NCBI GenBank assembly: GCA_944474755.1
Contig: OX104124.1
Location: 46,329,342 to 46,393,341, forward strand
Source: Limnoperna fortunei
Taxonomy: Eukaryota > Mollusca > Bivalvia > Mytilida > Modiolidae
Direction of reading: 5' to 3'
Length of the DNA stretch: 64,000 nt
This document shows positions 58,457-64,000 of this stretch, piece after piece. The notes below the pieces were generated by a model. It was not told the DNA's origin, did no database searches, and worked only from the letters and a program-made list of their open reading frames with translations. How positions within the stretch are numbered: the stretch's first letter is position 1; every line of letters starts with the position of its first letter. A program made the translations under genes and the position numbers.

Positions 58457-58917
58457 GTAGCACAGTAGTAAATGTTTTGGCTATAGTCGAAAACACTAAC
58501 AATTCTGTGATTTGCATACCTTTCTAACATTGATCAGCATTTACCTGGACTAGGAAATTAATAAACTTTCATTTACCATTTAAAAAATATATGCCATATA
58601 TATCCGTGACCAATTCCTTTTTTCGCTAGTTAGAACATTTTGAGACGCTCCCACTTTTACATGCAATTTCTAATGCAGTGAAGTAAAAATACTACATTGT
58701 TTAAAAAATTACCAAAATTTTATCTTGCAAGATTTGAGAAAAATTTTACCACTTTTTAAAACTTAATTGATGCAGGAGCTTACAGCTAAAAAATTGTACA
58801 CATCTAATCACTATTTACCAAATCAGAACACAACGAAGTATTCAGTACTGTATTTAATGTAGGGTACACAATCTGGTAACTTGTTACTGGTACACATTTA
58901 CTACTGTTATGCCTATA
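58457..58917 (+). repeat. Direct duplication, copy 2 (461 bp)
   Basis: Partner of 56747-57208. The pair brackets 1.25 kb; the termini do not look like TG…CA LTR ends. Confidence 0.85.
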
Positions 58918-59689
58918 AGAGCTATTCATTTAAATTATACATTCTTTTATAATATTCTCATATATTGATGTAAAAATGTACTTTTGTCTCGTCTGCAAGT
59001 AACTGAAGGCAAGTAATATATGCATACTTGCCAACAGTTCCAGTTTTGGCAGAATTGTTCCAATTTTTATACACCTGTTTATGATCGACATATTATGGTA
59101 TCCAAATGTCCATCCGTCTGTCGTCCACATGTCGCACTGTATCTTGAGGCCTTCACAGATTTTCTTCAAACTGCACACAGTTGTGAATTGTGTTAGCCCT
59201 CGGTGTGTATACTTGTTGGGAAATTTCAGATTTATCCTTATAGAATTATGGGGTTCGTTTGTGAAGAAAAAGAGGAAATTTCATTTCAGAATATAGGTTA
59301 ACCTCTACTACATGATTTACATAGCTGACCATTATAACATTTATAGAATACTGAATTTACCTTAAGTTCACTCTTAGTGACAACCTTATTTTCTGAAAAT
59401 ACCATGTCTTCGCTAAAAAATATCGGACCGGCGCAACAAGTTTAAAGTCTAATAAGAATGTTTTGTGAATGTTACAAAATGACGTCACAAATTAATCTAG
59501 TACAGTTGTCAGATGAATAGAAACAGGTGCCAGTCAGTGAATTTAAAAATTTAATACTTGCTTGAAATCAATAAATTTGGATTCATTTCACTTCTAAAAT
59601 ATTTGAGCAACATATAAACTTAATTTTTAAACAGGTTCATTCAGAATTTATACAATTGTTATGCACAGTGAAAGCAGAACATAACTGTC

Positions 59690-59785
59690 TGGTAGTTTTC
59701 ACATGACTTTGACCTCAGTTTCACAGTCCAATGACTGTTCAGTCTTTTTAGAATGAGTCAGTTCCTTTGTAACCATGCAGTGTAT
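59690..59785 (+). repeat. Solo diverged 146-bp unit
   Basis: GTCTGGTAGTTTTCACATGA, TTTGACCTCAGTTTCACAGT and CAGTTCCTTTGTAACCATGC align with the repeat unit of 22291-23750. Confidence 0.65.
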
Positions 59786-59881
59786 ATTTTTTAAAGATTT
59801 TAATTAAAGGTTTTAATTTAATTAAAACTAAAATTTTAATTAAGAAATAATTCATAGATGCCCCAATTTTATGGATTATTT

Positions 59882-62035
59882 AAATATAGGTAGGCATTAT
59901 TTTCATGAATATTTTCCCACGAGCATTAGCTTATGGTCCTGTTGCATATACAAAATGGTGCAAATTTAAATACGGGTAGGCATTATATTCATGAATATTT
60001 TCCCACGAGCATTAGCTTATGGTCATGTTGCAGATACAAAATGGTGCAAATTTAAATACGGGTAGGCATTATATTCATGAATATTTTCCCACGAGCATTA
60101 GCTTATGGTCCTGTTGCAGATACAAAATGGTGCAAATTTAAATACGGGTAGGCATTATATTCATGAATATTTTCCCACGAGCATTAGCTTATGGTCCTGT
60201 TGCAGATACAAAATGGTGCAAATTTAAATACGGGTAGGCATTATATTCATGAATATTTTCCCACGAGCATTAGCTTATGGTCCTGTTGCAGATACAAAAT
60301 GGTGCAAATTTAAATACGTGTAGGCATTATATTCATGAATATTTTCCCACGAGCATTAGCTTATGGTCCTGTTGCAGATACAAAATGGTGCAAATTTAAA
60401 TACGGGTAGGCATTATATTCATGAATATTTTCCCACGAGCATTAGCTTATGGTCCTGTTGCAGATACAAAATGGTGCAAATTTAAATACGGGTAGGCATT
60501 ATATTCATGAATATTTTCCCACGAGCATTAGCTTATGGTCCTGTTGCAGATACAAAATGGTGCAAATTTAAATACGGGTAGGCATTATATTCATGAATAT
60601 TTTCCCACGAGCATTAGCTTATGGTCCTGTTGCAGATACAAAATGGTGCAAATTTAAATACGGGTAGGCATTATATTCATGAATATTTTCCCACGAGCAT
60701 TAGCTTATGGTCCTGTTGCAGATACAAAATGGTGCAAATTTAAATACGGGTAGGCATTATATTCATGAATATTTTCCCACGAGCATTAGCTTATGGTCCT
60801 GTTGCAGATACAAAATGGTGCAAATTTAAATACGGGTAGGCATTATATTCATGAATATTTTCCCACGAGCATTAGCTTATGGTCCTGTTGCAGATACAAA
60901 ATGGTGCAAATTTAAATACGGGTAGGCATTATATTCATGAATATTTTCCCACGAGCATTAGCTTATGGTCCTGTTGCAGATACAAAATGGTGCAAATTTA
61001 AATACGGGTAGGCATTATATTCATGAATATTTTCTCACGAGCATTAGCTTATGGTCCTGTTGCAGATACAAAATGGTGCAAATTTAAATACGGGTAGGCA
61101 TTATATTCATGAATATTTTCCCACGAGCATTAGCTTATGGTCCTGTTGCAGATACAAAATGGTGCAAATTTAAATACGGGTAGGCATTATATTCATGAAT
61201 ATTTTCCCACAAGCATTAGCTTATGGTCCTGTTGCAGATACAAAATGGTGCAAATTTAAATACGGGTAGGCATTATATTCATGAATATTTTCTCACGAGC
61301 ATTAGCTTATGGTCCTGTTGCAGATACAAAATGGTGCAAATTTAAATACGGGTAGGCATTATATTCATGAATATTTTCCCACGAGCATTAGCTTATGGTC
61401 CTGTTGCAGATACAAAATGGTGCAAATTTAAATACGGGTAGGCATTATATTCATGAATATTTTCCCACGAGCATTAGCTTATGGTCCTGTTGCAGATACA
61501 AAATGGTGCAAATTTAAATACGGGTAGGCATTATATTCATGAATATTTTCCCACGAGCATTAGCTTATGGTCCTGTTGCAGATACAAAATGGTGCAAATT
61601 TAAATACGGGTAGGCATTATATTCATGAATATTTTCCCACGAGCATTAGCTTATGGTCCTGTTGCAGATACAAAATGGTGCAAATTTAAATACGGGTAGG
61701 CATTATATTCATGAATATTTTCCCACGAGCATTAGCTTATGGTCCTGTTGCAGATACAAAATGGTGCAAATTTAAATACGGGTAGGCATTATATTCATGA
61801 ATATTTTCCCACGAGCATTAGCTTATGGTCCTGTTGCAGATACAAAATGATGCAAATTTAAATACGGGTAGGCATTATATTCATGAATATTTTCCCACGA
61901 GCATTAGCTTATGGTCCTGTTGCAGATACAAAATGGTGCAAATTTAAATACGGGTAGGCATTATATTCATGAATATTTTCCCACGAGCATTAGCTTATGG
62001 TCCTGTTGCAGATACAAAATGGTGCAAATTTAAAT
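59882..62035. repeat. 86-bp satellite, about 25 near-identical units
   Basis: GGGTAGGCATTATATTCATG recurs at 59974, 60060, 60146 and onward exactly every 86 bp to 62035. Apart from the first unit, copies differ at only one or two bases. Each unit contains the perfect 14-bp palindrome ATATTCATGAATAT. No ORF. It lies in an intron of the HECT relic. Very high homogeneity indicates recent expansion. Confidence 0.95.
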
Positions 62036-62623
62036 CAACAAGAATTTTCTACAATTAATCAGCAATTTGAAATTCGGTTGTGTTTTCATTTTGATACAGT
62101 AAATTTTTTGCGGTGGATTCGGGAAAAGTCTCGTGGTTTGTCCAGATATCATTGAACGTCATTGTAAACTTAACGCAAGGTCGCTTGTAAAAACACAATG
62201 TAGCAAAAGTTAAGGGCCATTTGTGACATGTAAACAATAAAGGAAATTATGATTTTGTATATTTTGTAGGAGTTATTCCTTCGTTAAACTTACGAATTTC
62301 TCAAAAAATATATACGAACAACTTGTTTGCGCTTAAACTCTTATCACAATTTTATAGGTATGTGGGAGCGTGGGGTATATGTTAGAGCATTTAAAGCATG
62401 TCACGTTAGAATAGTTGACATCTTCTGATGGATGTCATTAAATCTGCAAAGTGCAAAAATATGTACAAGTAGAATCTCACAAATTATGAATTGTAATTTA
62501 CCCCTATGTTTTTTGTTTAACAGATCTGCAGGCAGATTCCTAGTTTCATATTTCTGTTTCATCACAGTTCTGTCAGTTTAACATTTAGAAAATTGACTAC
62601 AATTTTGAAACCAGTTTTTACAG

Positions 62624-62698
62624 TAGAGGGAAGTAACAGAAATGTATTTGAGAACGCAACTTATTCAGCATTCATAAGATACCGGCGGGAAGTTGCTG
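62624..62698 (+). pseudogene. HECT relic, penultimate exon
   Basis: Acceptor TTTTTACAG, donor GTAAGA; phase 1 in and out. The peptide E-G-S-N-R-N-V-F-E-N-A-T-Y-S-A-F-I-R-Y matches the HECT C-lobe segment with the G-S-N and helix that precede the final strand block. The 75 bases are open and undamaged. It joins in frame to the exon at 63009. Confidence 0.65.
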
Positions 62699-63008
62699 GT
62701 AAGATTTCAACAATGGTTTTTTTTTAACTACATGTAGTGGTAATTCAGAACGTCTGGCCCCCTTTTAAGCTATTTCTAACTGAATTTTCAAATCATACAC
62801 AATTTATCTCGTCAGAGACTTCCCTCTCAAAAGTTGTGCTGTTAACTGAAATTTCCTATTTTCATTATTTCAGATAATGTCAAGACCAGCAAATATATTT
62901 TACTTTGGAATACATGTCTTATTCATAGTGTACAGAAAACAGTATAGTAGATGTATATTTATTATTTGTATTGTTTCATTATTGTTCACCTTTGTATTTT
63001 TTCAACAG

Positions 63009-63214
63009 GTGGACGTAAGGAACCTGTCACATTACGTAGTGTGTTGCAATTTGTCACTGGAACAGAAGATGAACCTGTTCTAGGGTATAAGCTGCAGCCA
63101 TGCATCGAGTTTCCAGAGGCAGAAGTAACATTTTTACCAACTGCCAACACGCTGAAACTACCAAGGCCTAACCAGTTCACTGTTCATTTGCCAGAAGATA
63201 CAAAATCTTTTTAA
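63009..63214 (+). pseudogene. HECT relic, last exon without catalytic cysteine
   Basis: Acceptor TTTTTTCAACAG at 63008, stop TAA at 63212-63214. The peptide R-S-V-L-Q-F-V-T-G-T-E-D-E-P-V-L-G is the HECT C-lobe (L-x-F-x-T-G). Next comes F-L-P-T-A-N-T directly followed by L-K-L-P-R-P. In active HECT ligases A-N-T-C and a few residues precede the L-x-L-P motif; here about four residues including the Cys are absent. The chain ends soon after, without the usual Tyr/Phe-rich tail. Whatever remains cannot form a thioester with ubiquitin. Confidence 0.7.
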
Positions 63215-63374
63215 GCTCACCTGGATCAGTGATTTTGAGGAGATGCATGTATTGCCATCATTTGGCATTCTTAACTCTGCATTTGCGAACTTTTCAACTC
63301 AAAATCGTTCTTAACAGTATTTATCTTTTGACCTCATCATTCAGTCAATATGGGAGCTATTTAATTCAATATGA

Positions 63375-63380
63375 AATAAA
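63375..63380 (+). terminator. Polyadenylation signal downstream of the HECT relic
   Basis: AATAAA about 160 bases after the stop, followed by a T-rich segment. It fits the HECT orientation. Confidence 0.4.
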
Positions 63381-64000
63381 AATTTTATTGTAATAGAATT
63401 GAAATTAATTTAAGTTGCAAATAATAAAAAACCAGTGAACCTAAAGATGTTATATGTATTCTCTTTGTGCTTCAAACATGGCAACCATAAGGAAACTTAA
63501 TTTCTTATTGGCTGATTTTTTTAAAAACCTGTCACTAAAAATACAAGGCCAAAAGTATATAATTTTGTAGGAGTAATGCATGGTGGCCACTTGTAAATGA
63601 CCTCTTTTCTTTTGAACATTTATGGATGCCAGTCTGAATAATTTTTTTGCTTCACCATTTTGATAATTTGATATTGGCCAATTAAACATGCAGATTGTGA
63701 CAGGTAGAGGAATTTTTTCCCAAAATAAGTTTTCTCTCAATAAGTTCATTATTAAGAAAAAACTGGTTTCTTAATACATGTATAAGGTATGTGATGTATG
63801 TAGTTCGGTTGGAGTATTGTAAAAACATTTTTAGCTAAACACACTGATTTTGTATTATTTCTAAGGCTAAACATAGACAGCCTTTTTGCTTAGCTTGGTT
63901 TAGATAACTTGTAGACATCACTGCTTCCATCATTTTCATCAATTTTCAATCTTATCTGTAACCAAACTTGGTCGCAATGTTATTAGGATGGTCAAACCTT
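63381..64000. other. Right edge, no gene seen
   Basis: AT-rich sequence without supported ORFs; the minus-strand frame at 63450-63749 has no splice or motif support. Confidence 0.4.

Noticed and set aside
56747..58917. LTR retrotransposon with 462-bp LTRs
   Set aside because: No TG…CA ends, primer-binding site, polypurine tract or coding interior.
59882..62035. CRISPR-like appearance of regular repeats
   Set aside because: The repeats are contiguous 86-bp units with no unique spacers, in a eukaryotic intron; it is a satellite.

Overview
The window looks like AT-rich nuclear DNA of a bivalve mollusc, most likely a mussel of the Mytilus type. This is inferred from the repeat landscape (tRNA-derived SINEs, CR1/jockey-like LINE pieces, satellite-cored TIR elements, TTCGCG-rich MITEs) and from the style of the one large gene. 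Genes have canonical GT-AG introns and there is no prokaryotic organisation. No database was searched; family names come from recognition of motifs.

The centrepiece is a plus-strand gene from 16577 to about 42265. Four coding exons (16577-16784, 17409-17638, 24268-24499, 34850-41627) join with compatible phases into a protein of about 2480 residues. Its order is a DZIP3-type HEPN domain, a short coiled coil, a STAND-type P-loop NTPase (nSTAND3-like), and about 56 almost identical 33-residue ankyrin repeats. The HEPN domain keeps an R-N-x3-H (Rx4H) motif of the kind used by HEPN ribonucleases. A fusion of an effector-like HEPN domain, a STAND switch and a long repeat sensor has the layout of an innate-immunity or conflict receptor; that role is an inference. 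The last exon lacks one base in the ankyrin array (39041-39042), which splits it into two reading frames.

A second plus-strand gene is a decayed HECT-type E3 ligase paralogue. Exons are at 56535-56674 (two frame breaks), 62624-62698 and 63009-63214. The last exon lacks the catalytic cysteine and ends early.

Layout: 1-2900, a possible minus-strand exon at the left edge, then sparse sequence and a LINE tail; 2850-9350, a broken minus-strand LINE with zinc-finger ORF1, endonuclease and reverse transcriptase, interrupted by a MITE; 8795-9222, a series of hairpins; 9490-10103, an SGNH-like mobile ORF; 11075-12434, a 5'-truncated LINE; 13390-13757, a MULE-like foldback; 16569-42265, the HEPN-STAND-ankyrin gene, whose introns 2 and 3 each hold a copy of one ~3.2 kb TIR element with a 52-bp minisatellite; 43670-44912, a TIR element with 167-bp repeats; 46684-48781, an inverted-repeat element; 49882-51442, a piggyBac-like non-autonomous element; 52584-52691, a hammerhead-like hairpin; 56535-63380, the HECT relic, with an 86-bp satellite of about 25 units in an intron.

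Only the HEPN-STAND-ankyrin gene appears to be a largely functional host gene. Most other protein-like reading frames are mobile-element debris.
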